Positions 1-8,036 of a stretch of DNA of 64,000 bases are shown in pieces. Location of the stretch: the NCBI GenBank assembly GCA_937930845.1, contig CALHBJ010000003.1, positions 1 to 64,000 of the forward strand, read 5' to 3'. A program made the position numbers and the translations under genes. Origin of the DNA: an uncultured Rhizobiaceae group bacterium. GTDB lineage: Bacteria; Pseudomonadota; Alphaproteobacteria; Rhizobiales; Rhizobiaceae. Below the pieces are notes generated by a model that did no database searches, had not been told where the DNA came from, and saw only the letters and a list, made by a program, of their open reading frames with translations. Every line of letters begins with the position of its first letter. Positions within the stretch are counted from its first letter, which is position 1.

Positions 1-13
1 GGAACGGCAGAAC

Positions 14-1330
14 ATGACATCCATTGTAACAAACACCGGCAAGGCCAAAATCTCTGCTGCGCTTGCCAATGAAGCGCCGCTCGATATTTCCCACATCGCC
101 GTGGGTACGTCAGACCGTGTGCCCAATGGTGGCGAAACCGAACTTGATGCGGAAATCTATCGCGATGTGATCAGCGAACAGGGAATTGTGGCCGGGACGA
201 ACAAGGCATATTTCCGCATGACTGTGCCGGAAGATGGCAACGAGCCGGGCAAGAATTATGGCCCGTGGACGGCCCAGGAATATGGTCTGTTTGATGCAGA
301 TGGAGATCTGATCGCAATTGGTAGACTGGCTCAACCCTATCCAAAATATGACCCGGCTGGCGCTGAACTCAATGCGATTGATATTCAGATTGACATCATT
401 TTTGACAATCTGGCAGCGATCAATCTCACTTACGTGCCGGAGACAAATTTGCCCTGGGCCAACCAGGCGCAATTTGATGATCCAAATACGACCGGGCGCA
501 TTCCCGAAGTGTCACAAATCCATGCTTTGGTTGACGCGGCTATTGATGCATTGGGCGATCTTGAACACCCGGATGTTGAAACTGACGAAACAATTAAAGG
601 CGATGCCCGCGACCCTCAAAACCCATTGACGGTTCGTATGGCCACTACTGATGTGCCTGGCATTGGCACACTCGCACCAGTTCCCGCAGCCGATGGCGAT
701 CCCAATGATCTTGTCACGGTTGCTGGGCTTGGCGATGCAATTGGCGGCCTGGTGTTGGAAACAGATGCAACAATTGAAGGCCATGGGTTTGACGATGCGG
801 ACCCATTGACGGTTCGTGTGGCCACCGAGCAAGACACCGGGATTTCGAAGCTGGCCCCGGTGCCGGTTTCAGGGGGTGATGACGATGATGTTGTAACGGT
901 CGCAGGGTTGGCAGACGCGCTGGGCGACATTGCATCAAGCCTTGGTCCTTTGTGGCAAGAAGTTGAAACGGTAGTCGCGGGAAATGATGGCAACTATTCG
1001 TTCGCAAACAATCCTAATCCGCCTGACGGATATTATTCATTCAGTGGTGAAGCTGGCTCAAACGGTGGTAGTGCCCGTGTAAAGGCCATTATCAACGTTG
1101 GGGGTGGCAATTACACCCTGTTTAACGACTTTGATGGAGCGGGGGGCAACGATCAAGTATCGTACGCATCAGGAAGCGCCGCATTCATCAAATCTGGCCA
1201 GCAGATTTTGATACTTAGCGACGAAATTGGCGGGATCACATCGGTGAGACAAGTTCTCAACGGCGCGTGGAATGGCAGCTTTGTTGGTGAAAATATTACT
1301 GCACAGCGTTTTGAGAGATTTGAACAATGA
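14..1330 (+). CDS. Phage tail-collar fibre protein (P2 gpH-like N-terminus)
   Basis: Receptor-binding fibre of a contractile tail. The N-terminal ~150 residues show the tail-collar fibre pattern (opening MTSIVTNTGKAKI, then an SHIAVGT stretch), the part that docks on the baseplate. Behind it is a tandem duplication with a 180-bp period (578-757 and 758-931); both copies keep PLTVR, LAPVP and VTVAGL blocks, as in repeating fibre shafts. The C-terminal ~120 residues are rich in Gly, Asn and Ser and look like a tip domain I cannot place. The ATG follows GGAACGG, and the stop overlaps the next start as ATGA. The family assignment rests on the N-terminus and on the P2-order tail genes downstream; the shaft and tip are specific to this phage. 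Confidence 0.8.
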   Translation: MTSIVTNTGKAKISAALANEAPLDISHIAVGTSDRVPNGGETELDAEIYRDVISEQGIVAGTNKAYFRMTVPEDGNEPGKNYGPWTAQEYGLFDADGDLIAIGRLAQPYPKYDPAGAELNAIDIQIDIIFDNLAAINLTYVPETNLPWANQAQFDDPNTTGRIPEVSQIHALVDAAIDALGDLEHPDVETDETIKGDARDPQNPLTVRMATTDVPGIGTLAPVPAADGDPNDLVTVAGLGDAIGGLVLETDATIEGHGFDDADPLTVRVATEQDTGISKLAPVPVSGGDDDDVVTVAGLADALGDIASSLGPLWQEVETVVAGNDGNYSFANNPNPPDGYYSFSGEAGSNGGSARVKAIINVGGGNYTLFNDFDGAGGNDQVSYASGSAAFIKSGQQILILSDEIGGITSVRQVLNGAWNGSFVGENITAQRFERFEQ

Positions 1331-1818
1331 CCATTGCGCTTGCTTTTTATAAAGGACGCGGCAACTGGATTGATAGCGTCATTCGATTGGTGACCAGGTC
1401 ACAATATTCCCATGTGGAATACGTGCCGGACTACTGGGCAACGGGTGTCAGCCAGACCTGTTATTCGTCCAGCCAGCGAGACGGTGGTGTGCGCAGCAAA
1501 ACTATTGATCTGCATTCCGGCAATTGGGAAGTCGTTCCCGTGCCGTGGATGAAGACAGACGCCACCCGAATGTTCGAACGGCTTGCCGGTGCCAAATACG
1601 ATTATCTTGGTATTTTGTTCTCGCAGTTTTTCACATTCCGCAGGCAGTCAAGCAGTCGGTGGTTTTGTTCTGAAATCTGTGCGGCGGCGCTCAATTTTGA
1701 AGCGCCGGAAACACATTCACCCGGCAGTCTATTTCTCACACTACAGCAGTCCAACCGGCTGTTTGGTGAAGCCTATAATCGCGGTTGGCAGGATGCGGAA
1801 AGGGAAGCCAATGTATGA
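1327..1818 (+). CDS. Permuted papain-like amidase/peptidase (YiiX / NlpC-P60 superfamily)
   Basis: Small cysteine hydrolase, 163 aa. A histidine motif (SQYSHVEYV, about residues 27-35) precedes the cysteine motif (WFCSEICAAAL, about residues 115-125). This His-before-Cys order is the circularly permuted arrangement of YiiX/YaeF-type NlpC-P60 enzymes, which cleave amide or ester bonds. In phages such proteins are found near tail fibres; cell-wall or lipid cleavage during entry is possible but inferred. The start overlaps the fibre gene by 4 bp and the end overlaps the nuclease gene by 8 bp, so the three are probably translationally coupled. No signal peptide is visible. The active-site pattern is clear; the substrate is unknown. 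Confidence 0.7.
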   Translation: MTIALAFYKGRGNWIDSVIRLVTRSQYSHVEYVPDYWATGVSQTCYSSSQRDGGVRSKTIDLHSGNWEVVPVPWMKTDATRMFERLAGAKYDYLGILFSQFFTFRRQSSSRWFCSEICAAALNFEAPETHSPGSLFLTLQQSNRLFGEAYNRGWQDAEREANV

Positions 1819-2155
1819 GTACAAGGCAGTCGTTGTTGATATCTACGATGGTGACACAATTACCGTTGATATCGACCTTGGTTTCAAATCCGGTATGCGC
1901 GGCCTTAAACTTCGTTTGTTCGGTATTGATGCACCTGAAATGCGCGGAGCCGAAAAGGTTGACGGCAAGGTCACACGTGACTGGTTGCGCGAACAGATTT
2001 TGGGTCAGGAAGTGCGCGTTAAAACCTATCGCGACAATGTTGGTAAATATGGTCGATGGCTTGCCGAAGTATTTGCAACTGGTGACGATGCCGACAGCCG
2101 TTCGCTGAACCAACAAATGGTTGATCTTGGTCTGGCACAGGAAGCGCACTACTGA
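1811..2155 (+). CDS. SNase-type (thermonuclease-like) nuclease
   Basis: Staphylococcal-nuclease-fold endonuclease of 114 aa, a minimal domain. The Ca-binding and catalytic pattern is intact: DGDT near residues 13-16, the R.FGIDAPE block (catalytic Arg, Asp and Glu) near residues 36-45, and KYGRWLAEV with the second catalytic Arg near residues 80-88. The ATG at 1811 overlaps the stop of the amidase gene; the reading frame is open further upstream, but that part only shadows the amidase gene. No signal peptide is seen. A nuclease between tail fibre and sheath is not part of the P2 core and occupies the place where P2 has the fibre chaperone G. Its role, perhaps attacking host or competitor DNA, is unknown. 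Confidence 0.85.
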   Translation: MYEYKAVVVDIYDGDTITVDIDLGFKSGMRGLKLRLFGIDAPEMRGAEKVDGKVTRDWLREQILGQEVRVKTYRDNVGKYGRWLAEVFATGDDADSRSLNQQMVDLGLAQEAHY

Positions 2156-2412
2156 TGCCGGTACGCGAACGCACGATTTACCTGCCAGATGGTCGTGTCG
2201 GTGGCTTGGCGCTGGTTGATGAAGGCGACACAAAGACGAAATGGTCTTTGGCATTATTCAATCGCAGCACGTGGCTTGGCCGTGGTGAAGACGATGAACC
2301 TTATACGGATGATCAGCGGGTTTTCTTGGTGATGTGGGACGGCTACCGCTACACGGTCATGCAGACCGTTGCGACGATGTTGAACGAAGAATGCGCGGTT
2401 CCTGCGATCTGA
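2155..2412 (+). CDS. Hypothetical phage protein, 85 aa
   Basis: Not recognised. It is a compact 85-residue protein rich in charged residues and tryptophan, with no signal peptide or membrane segment. Its start overlaps the nuclease stop (TGATG), so it belongs to the same coupled run as fibre, amidase and nuclease, and it is the last gene before a strong terminator. Position suggests an accessory to the two enzymes or to the fibre, such as a chaperone or immunity-like partner, but nothing in the sequence shows this. Confidence 0.55.
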   Translation: MPVRERTIYLPDGRVGGLALVDEGDTKTKWSLALFNRSTWLGRGEDDEPYTDDQRVFLVMWDGYRYTVMQTVATMLNEECAVPAI

Positions 2413-2461
2413 TCAACTTGGCCTAGACGCTGAAACGACACACTGTTATGAATTGGAAACA

Positions 2462-2485
2462 GGTCGCCAAGTGCGGCCTTTTTTT
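2462..2485 (+). terminator. Rho-independent terminator after the tail-fibre/nuclease run
   Basis: A six-base-pair stem (GGTCGC with GCGGCC, one G-T wobble) closes a five-base loop and is followed by seven T. It separates the fibre run from the sheath-to-D run, suggesting the latter has its own promoter or depends on read-through. Confidence 0.75.
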
Positions 2486-2563
2486 GTGCCGGTGACATGT
2501 GTCACCCGCAAAGCCCAATAGGCAAATCAACTATTGATGGTGCAACACACGGAGATTGCACCA

Positions 2564-3760
2564 ATGGCTGAACAGTTTCACCACGGGATTACCACTACCG
2601 AAAGCCTTTCAGGCCGCCGCCCCACGCGCACAGTTAAAAGTGCCATTTTGGGACTGGTTGGCACTGCGCCGGATGCTGACAACACCAAATGGCCGCTTGA
2701 TGAGCCGGTGCATGTGCAAAATGCAACCGAAGCAGCGCTCTTGGGTGCAAGCGGCACATTGGCCAATTCGTTTGATGGCATTTTTGATCAGCGCAACGGC
2801 TTGGATGTTGTTGTTGTTCGCGTTGCCGAAGGCGCTGACATCGACGCGACGCTAAGCAATGTTGTTGGTGCTGCTGGCCCAATGACTGGCGTTCATGCGT
2901 TGAAGGCAGCGCAGGCGCATCTTGGGTTAACGCCGCGCATTTTGTGCATGCCGGGCTTTACGTCACAGCGCCCAGGCGATGCCGCTAATCCGGTTGTTTC
3001 CGAAGCGATCAGCATTGCCGAAAGCATGCGCGCTGTTATTCATGCGGACGGGCCGAATACGACCCGCGACGCGGCGGTTCAGTATCGCGGTGACTTCGGT
3101 TCGCAGCGTGTCATGATTACCGATCCGCATGTCAAGGTGTTTCGCGGTGGCCAGACAATCATTGAACCGGCATCAGCGCGTGTCGCGGGTTTGATGGCGC
3201 GCACTGATCATGATGCCGGGTTCTGGCATTCGCCATCGAATAAGGTTGTGAATGGCATCACCGGGATTGCCCGACCTATTACATTTGCAATCAATGATCC
3301 TGCCACCGAAGTGGGCTATCTGAACGAAAACGACATTACGACAATCGTTCGTGATGATGGTTTCCGGCTTTGGGGCAACCGCAGTACGTCCGACGATCCG
3401 CTTTGGGCGTTCATGTCCGTGCGCCGCACAGCGGACCTGGTTTATGACAGCGTTGAGCAGGCGACGAAATGGGCAATCGATAAGCCGTTTTCTGCGCAAT
3501 TGCTGATCGATATCGCGGGGCAGGTGAATGCGTACCTGCGGTATTTGAAAACCATTGGTGCGATCCTTGGCGGCGTTGCCTGGCTTGATCCTGCATTGAA
3601 TACGCCGGACCAGCTGAAGGATGGCAAAAGCTTCATATCGTTTGATCTGGAGCCGCCCGCGCCAAACGAGCACATGCGGTTCATCGCGTATCGCAATGAT
3701 GGCTATTACGCCGAATTGACCGAAGAAGCGGCGGCTGAAATTGCCCGCCAGGCTGCATAA
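2564..3760 (+). CDS. FI: Contractile tail sheath protein (P2 FI family)
   Basis: Structural subunit that polymerises around the tail tube and contracts on infection. The sequence opens MAEQFHHGITTTE, the typical beginning of P2-type sheath proteins, continues with GLVGTAP, and keeps the conserved C-terminal half (VRRTADLVYDSVEQA, then AIDKPFSAQLL). At 398 aa it matches P2 FI. ATG 2564 is chosen because GGAG lies about 10 bases upstream; an in-frame TTG/ATG at 2534/2537 would add ten residues without homology. The tube gene follows after 13 bp, the canonical FI-FII order. Confidence 0.93.
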   Translation: MAEQFHHGITTTESLSGRRPTRTVKSAILGLVGTAPDADNTKWPLDEPVHVQNATEAALLGASGTLANSFDGIFDQRNGLDVVVVRVAEGADIDATLSNVVGAAGPMTGVHALKAAQAHLGLTPRILCMPGFTSQRPGDAANPVVSEAISIAESMRAVIHADGPNTTRDAAVQYRGDFGSQRVMITDPHVKVFRGGQTIIEPASARVAGLMARTDHDAGFWHSPSNKVVNGITGIARPITFAINDPATEVGYLNENDITTIVRDDGFRLWGNRSTSDDPLWAFMSVRRTADLVYDSVEQATKWAIDKPFSAQLLIDIAGQVNAYLRYLKTIGAILGGVAWLDPALNTPDQLKDGKSFISFDLEPPAPNEHMRFIAYRNDGYYAELTEEAAAEIARQAA

Positions 3761-3773
3761 AGGAACCTGACCC

Positions 3774-4280
3774 ATGCAAGATATTCTTCGTTTTTTTACT
3801 GCCTATGTTGAAGGTGAAAGCCAGCACCTGGACATTGAAGAAGCCCAAATCCCTGCTATCGCGGATGCTGTTGAAAGCTATCGCGGCGGCGGCATGTGGT
3901 CTGAACTTGATGTTGCGCACGGTCTTGAAAAACTTGAAGCGTCGTTTGCGCTCACCAGCATTGCGCAAAAGATTATGGTTCTGGCCGGGCTGGCCCCTGG
4001 CAAGGTGCGTGAAATTACATTTCGCGGTTCGTTGGCATCCGAAATTGACGGAAGCACCAAAGATGTTCTTGCGACTGTTCGCGGGCGCATCAACCAGAAG
4101 CCGAAAGCCTGGCAGGCGGGTGGCAAAACAGGCGTCGAATATCCCATTGGCTCAATCACTTATTACAAGCTGATTATCGGTGGTGAATTGGTTGATGAAT
4201 ACGACCTGGTCAACATGTCGCTGATTGTCGACGGCGAAGATCAGCTGAAAGAACACCGGTCCAATCTTGGTTTATTTTAA
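3774..4280 (+). CDS. FII: Major tail tube protein (P2 FII family)
   Basis: Forms the inner tube of the contractile tail. 168 aa, close to the P2 FII length. Typical features are a YVEGESQHLDIEEAQIP-like N-terminus, the central ITFRGSL segment, and a C-terminal half (IGSITYYKL, DLVNM, DGEDQL) that fits tube-fold proteins. An AGGAACC ribosome-binding site lies just upstream. It sits between the sheath and the tail-assembly chaperone, as in P2. Confidence 0.93.
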   Translation: MQDILRFFTAYVEGESQHLDIEEAQIPAIADAVESYRGGGMWSELDVAHGLEKLEASFALTSIAQKIMVLAGLAPGKVREITFRGSLASEIDGSTKDVLATVRGRINQKPKAWQAGGKTGVEYPIGSITYYKLIIGGELVDEYDLVNMSLIVDGEDQLKEHRSNLGLF

Positions 4281-4296
4281 CTGACGGGAAGCGAAC

Positions 4297-4740
4297 ATGA
4301 CTAAGGCCAACAAGAAATCACCAGATAACTTGGCGAAGCAGACGGACGCCGGGCAGGCAGTGCAAACAGACGCGCTGCCTGCCCAAACGGCGGAAGTGCC
4401 TGCGCCAGTCGTTGGCTTTGCCAACAAGGAATATGCGGCGGGCGTTAATCATCCTCTTTGTCAGCCGATCACGGTTGATGGGGAAGTGCTGAAACATATT
4501 CATGTGCCCCGCCGATCTGTTGGCGAAATGGAGGTCGTTGCATCGGCGCTGATTGAAGGTGGCTCACTGCGCGACATGTTTGCTGCATATTGTGGCGTTC
4601 ATCCTGCCGTTCTTGGCGGCCTTTGCGCAGAAGACGCGGAAGCATTGGAGGATGTGATAACCCCTTTTTTGCCCCAGAAAGTCCAGGAAGCCATCTTGGC
4701 GATGAAACAGGCGTTGACTGCCGACAGTGGCGACAGCTGA
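4297..4740 (+). CDS. E: Tail assembly chaperone gpE (P2 family), zero-frame product
   Basis: Short form of the chaperone that coats the tape measure during tail assembly; 147 aa. Residues 1-45 form a low-complexity Ala/Gln/Thr leader. The gpE-like domain follows, with a PITVDGE and RRSVGEM pattern and then helical segments (AYCGVHPAVL, AEDAEALEDV). The slippery heptamer for the E' extension lies at 4665-4671, 23 codons before this stop. Its place between FII and T is exactly that of P2 E. Confidence 0.88.
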   Translation: MTKANKKSPDNLAKQTDAGQAVQTDALPAQTAEVPAPVVGFANKEYAAGVNHPLCQPITVDGEVLKHIHVPRRSVGEMEVVASALIEGGSLRDMFAAYCGVHPAVLGGLCAEDAEALEDVITPFLPQKVQEAILAMKQALTADSGDS

Positions 4741-4865
4741 CCGCGCAATTGGCTTATGGCTACAAGTGGGGTTGGTCAGAAATTATGGCAATGCCCTGGT
4801 GTGAAGCGGTCCATTACTGGCGGGAGTTGCAGGCAATTTACGAGGCGATGAAGCCGAAGACTTGA
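4297..4865 (+). CDS. E': gpE+E' fusion made by programmed -1 frameshift
   Basis: Long form of the tail assembly chaperone. Ribosomes that slip one base back at T_TTT_TTG (4665-4671) leave the E frame and continue to the stop at 4863-4865, giving about 189 aa. The added segment ends with a Trp-rich, tape-measure-binding-like helix (LAYGYKWGWSEIMAMPW), typical of E' tails. The extension is in the -1 frame relative to E, overlaps the E terminus, and has no start codon of its own with a ribosome-binding site. P2 makes E+E' with the same heptamer type. The frameshift is inferred from sequence; its efficiency is unknown. Confidence 0.82.
4665..4671 (+). promoter_or_regulatory. Programmed -1 frameshift heptamer T_TTT_TTG in E/E'
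   Basis: In the E frame the codons read CCT TTT TTG, so the heptamer has the X_XXY_YYZ phase required for tandem slippage of both tRNAs. It lies where the E and E' frames are both open. This is the same heptamer class used by phage P2 at this position. Confidence 0.85.
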
Positions 4866-4881
4866 ACGGGAACCGAAGCAA

Positions 4882-7218
4882 ATGTCTGATCTGACCGTCG
4901 CACTGGTCGTTGCGCTAAAGGATCAGCTTACCGGTGCGCCCGCTGCAAAACTCAAGCAGACACTTGAAGGCATATCTGCATCAGGCAAAAAGATGGGAAA
5001 AGACTTTTCCCAGGCCATAAAGTCCGGCTTTTCTGTCGACAATATCGACGAAGCCATCGCGCGAAATCAACAGAAGTTTCAGCAGGCCCGTGGTCGATTG
5101 CAGGGCGCTCTTGCGATGGCCGCATCGGTCGCAATCCCGATCAAGCTTGAAGCTGATTTTGAAGAAGCATTCATTGATTTTGCCAATGTCGCCGAAATTC
5201 CGCTGGATCAACGCCGACGCATTGAAGACCTGCTGATTGAAGCGTCGCGGGAAACCGGCAAATCCAAAGGCGAATTATTGGCTGCTTTGTCTGCCTATAT
5301 TGGCAAAGGGCTGGACGTTCAAAGCGGACTTGATGCGCTGATCGCAACCGGCATGACGGCCAGTGCAACCAAATCTGAAATCGACGATATGGCCAATTCT
5401 GGCTATGCGGTGATGGACAATCTGAATGTGGCGGCACGTGACCTGTCGACCGCATTTGACGTGATGGCGCTAAGCGGCAAAGAGGGGTCGTTTGAACTTA
5501 AGGCCATGGCGCGCAAGTTTCCTGAAATCACAGCCGGTGCCCGTTCATTGAAGATGCAGGGCATACCGGCTGTTGCGGCCCTATCATCCGCTTTGCAATT
5601 AGCCATGAAGGCGGCGGGCAGTGAAGACCAGGCCGCAACCAATTTGTCAAACTTCCTGGGCAAAATTACAGCCCCGGACACCGTGAAGAAGTTCGCCAAG
5701 TTTGGTGTCAATGTCGAAAAAGAAATGAAGCTGGCCCAGAAGAAGGGTGTCGACGTTCTCGATCACATGCTGACCATCATTGCCGACAAAACCGGTGGCG
5801 ATGCGTTCAAAATGGGGGAATTGTTCGCCGACAAACAGGTGTTGGATTTTCTTCGCGCGATCATTCCCAACCTTGAAGAATATCGCAGGCAGCGTGACAA
5901 GGTTGTCAAGGCAGATGGCAGCACAATTGCCGAAGACTACGGCAAAGTGGCAAGTGGTCTGAATTTTCACGGACGCCAGTTGCGCAATGCATTGGGCGAA
6001 CTGGTTGGCAGTGCTGGGCCATTGTTGCCGATGATGAAGTCACTCACTTTCGAAGCGACGCAGCTGGTCTATGCGCTTTCCAACTGGACCGCAGCGAACC
6101 CGGAACTGGCAGCTACAATTGTAAAAGTGGCTGCCGGACTTTTGATGTTTGGCGTTGCCAGCCGTGTTGCTGCATTCGCACTTGCAGCCGTGCGTGGTCC
6201 GCTGATCATGTTGGTTTCGCAATTCCTGAAATTTGATGAAGCCGGAAAAAACGTATCGAACCTAGCACGTGTTTTTGGCGCATTCCGGGTTGCGGGTGTT
6301 GGGGCGTCTGCTGGAGTTGTGGCGGCGTTTAAAGGGCTTGCAGCGGTATTGGCAGGGGCAGCGGGTGCTATATCTTTGCCCGTTGTGGCAATCGCGGCGG
6401 CGTTTGTTGCAGCGGGTGTTTTGATCTACCGATACTGGGAACCCATTTCGAACTTCTTTTCCGGCTTTGCGTCGGTCGTGGGACAGGAATTGAATGCTGC
6501 AACGGCTGCTGTTTCGAAATTTGTGGCCGATGCGGCCAGTTGGGCGGGTGACAAGCTGGTCGATGCGGCGGCGTGGTTTGGTGTTGACGAAGCAACAGTC
6601 AGAACTTCGCTGGCTACACTATCGGCCTGGGGTGAAAGCGTGGTGTCGTTTTTCACGGCGCTGCCCGGTCGCATCGGCAATTGGTTGTCTAATCTGTTCA
6701 CGATGCAGGACTATTCAAGCGAAGCAGAAGCAGGTTTCCGCAGCGCCGGTGAAAGTGCCGGGCACATGTTTGTAGAAGCCATTAAATTATCATTTAACGG
6801 GCTGTTTTTGTGGTTCGGTGGACTGCCTGCGCGCATTGTTTCAGCCATCGGGAATATTGATCTTTCAGGCCTGATCACATGGCCATCTTTGCCCAAATGG
6901 CTTGGTGGTGGTGATGGCCGGGGTGGCACGGGGGCTGTTCGCGGGGATGTCACAGGCACAAGTCCATCTATTGGAGATCGCGCCGGGGCCAATAACCCGC
7001 GTGTTTCACTTGATGGACTGTTGGGCAAGCCTGCGCCACTGCCAACAAATGCACCGGCACCGACGGTCAATCAGGTAACGAAAAACGAACCAAAGATTTC
7101 GGTTGTCAATCATGTGAAGGTCGATAAGGGCGCGAACGCCTCGCAGATCGCGGCGGCGCTTGGTAAACAGACGGCGCAGAAAACCCGGCTGGCGCTGACC
7201 GATGCGGGGGTGAACTGA
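4882..7218 (+). CDS. T: Phage tail tape measure protein (P2 T / TP901 family)
   Basis: Sets tail length and is ejected with the DNA. The 778-aa chain is Ala-rich and mainly helical. The N-terminal third carries the TP901 tape-measure core (FEEAFIDFANVAEIP, then SREIGKSKGELLAALSAYIG-like helices, about residues 90-150). Residues ~410-450 and ~485-522 are two long hydrophobic stretches able to enter membranes. The C-terminal ~90 residues are Gly/Pro rich, then basic and helical. The long gene directly after E/E' is the tape measure in all such phages. Confidence 0.92.
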   Translation: MSDLTVALVVALKDQLTGAPAAKLKQTLEGISASGKKMGKDFSQAIKSGFSVDNIDEAIARNQQKFQQARGRLQGALAMAASVAIPIKLEADFEEAFIDFANVAEIPLDQRRRIEDLLIEASRETGKSKGELLAALSAYIGKGLDVQSGLDALIATGMTASATKSEIDDMANSGYAVMDNLNVAARDLSTAFDVMALSGKEGSFELKAMARKFPEITAGARSLKMQGIPAVAALSSALQLAMKAAGSEDQAATNLSNFLGKITAPDTVKKFAKFGVNVEKEMKLAQKKGVDVLDHMLTIIADKTGGDAFKMGELFADKQVLDFLRAIIPNLEEYRRQRDKVVKADGSTIAEDYGKVASGLNFHGRQLRNALGELVGSAGPLLPMMKSLTFEATQLVYALSNWTAANPELAATIVKVAAGLLMFGVASRVAAFALAAVRGPLIMLVSQFLKFDEAGKNVSNLARVFGAFRVAGVGASAGVVAAFKGLAAVLAGAAGAISLPVVAIAAAFVAAGVLIYRYWEPISNFFSGFASVVGQELNAATAAVSKFVADAASWAGDKLVDAAAWFGVDEATVRTSLATLSAWGESVVSFFTALPGRIGNWLSNLFTMQDYSSEAEAGFRSAGESAGHMFVEAIKLSFNGLFLWFGGLPARIVSAIGNIDLSGLITWPSLPKWLGGGDGRGGTGAVRGDVTGTSPSIGDRAGANNPRVSLDGLLGKPAPLPTNAPAPTVNQVTKNEPKISVVNHVKVDKGANASQIAAALGKQTAQKTRLALTDAGVN

Positions 7219-7637
7219 TGTTGATGTCGCTTGGTCCTGCGCGGTTCACGGTTCGCACGATACCGGTCAATCAGGTTGCACGGTCTGCCAGTTTCAGGCT
7301 GGCGTCGATGCCTGTTGGCCAGGCACGGCCAAGTCAACAGTTTCTAGGGCCTGGCGACGAAACGGTGGCGTTTGAGGCCACGATATACCCAAAGGTTCTT
7401 TCGCCGTCTGGCGACACCTACCTGTCGATTTTACGCAGCCTTGCGGCCAACGGTGCCCGTGTTCCGTTCTTTGCCATCGCCGATGGCCTGGCAGGCTCAT
7501 TCTTTGGTATGTGGGTGATTTCTAACATTGATGATGATCGCGGCTTGTTCACGCCGTTTGGTGAAGCACAGCGCATCGATGTCGGTATCACCATCGTTCG
7601 CGATGGTGGCAGCGGCGCATTCGGCGGGCTTTTTTAA
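7218..7637 (+). CDS. U: Tail protein U (P2 GpU family)
   Basis: Tail terminator or completion protein of 139 aa. GpU-type landmarks include an N-terminal strand pair, the ATIYPKVLSPSGDTYL segment, and a C-terminal DDRGLFTPFGEAQRIDVGITI block. The start overlaps the tape-measure stop (TGATG), so translation is coupled. The order T-U-X-D is usual in P2-like prophages of alphaproteobacteria. Confidence 0.88.
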   Translation: MLMSLGPARFTVRTIPVNQVARSASFRLASMPVGQARPSQQFLGPGDETVAFEATIYPKVLSPSGDTYLSILRSLAANGARVPFFAIADGLAGSFFGMWVISNIDDDRGLFTPFGEAQRIDVGITIVRDGGSGAFGGLF

Positions 7638-7651
7638 TGGAGAGTGGAAAC

Positions 7652-7822
7652 ATGACACCCAAAGAGGAATACGAAATTCGGAAATCAGAGCGCGACAGGT
7701 TGGTCAATGCGGGCAAAGTTGATGTGCAAAGCGCCAGGGAACATGACTACATCGACCGTTTCTTGACGGCCTTCGAAAGGTTGGCAGATGCCGCTGACCG
7801 TTTCACCGGGCGGGCTTCATGA
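7652..7822 (+). CDS. Small hypothetical phage protein, 56 aa
   Basis: Not recognised. It is a highly charged, probably all-helical 56-residue protein. ATG 7652 is preferred because GGAGAG lies just upstream; an ATG at 7637 overlapping the U stop would add five residues. The stop overlaps the X start as ATGA. Its retention between U and X suggests a minor tail or assembly role, but no motif shows it. Confidence 0.55.
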   Translation: MTPKEEYEIRKSERDRLVNAGKVDVQSAREHDYIDRFLTAFERLADAADRFTGRAS

Positions 7823-8028
7823 CAACAACCATCATCACCACAGACGGCGATGTGCTCGATGAAATCTGCTGGCACCACTACGGCCGACATGCGGGCACAG
7901 TTGAAGCTGTGCTCGATGCGAACCGTGAATTGTCCAATCTCGACCCAATTTTGCCGGAAGGCTTAGCCATCGAATTGCCTGACTTGCCGACAACGCGGAC
8001 TGCATCGTCATTCCGGCTGTTTGATTAG
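7819..8028 (+). CDS. X: Tail protein X (LysM-like, P2 GpX family)
   Basis: Small baseplate-associated protein of 69 aa with a LysM-like core. A TTDGDVLDEICWHHYG start and a VLDANRELSNL...LPEGLAIELPDL end are the classic GpX pattern (G or D, L.D.ICW..YG, N..L, LP.G..I.LP). It starts inside the stop of the upstream small gene, and D follows after 8 bp. Confidence 0.9.
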   Translation: MTTTIITTDGDVLDEICWHHYGRHAGTVEAVLDANRELSNLDPILPEGLAIELPDLPTTRTASSFRLFD

Positions 8029-8036
8029 GTCGCCCG

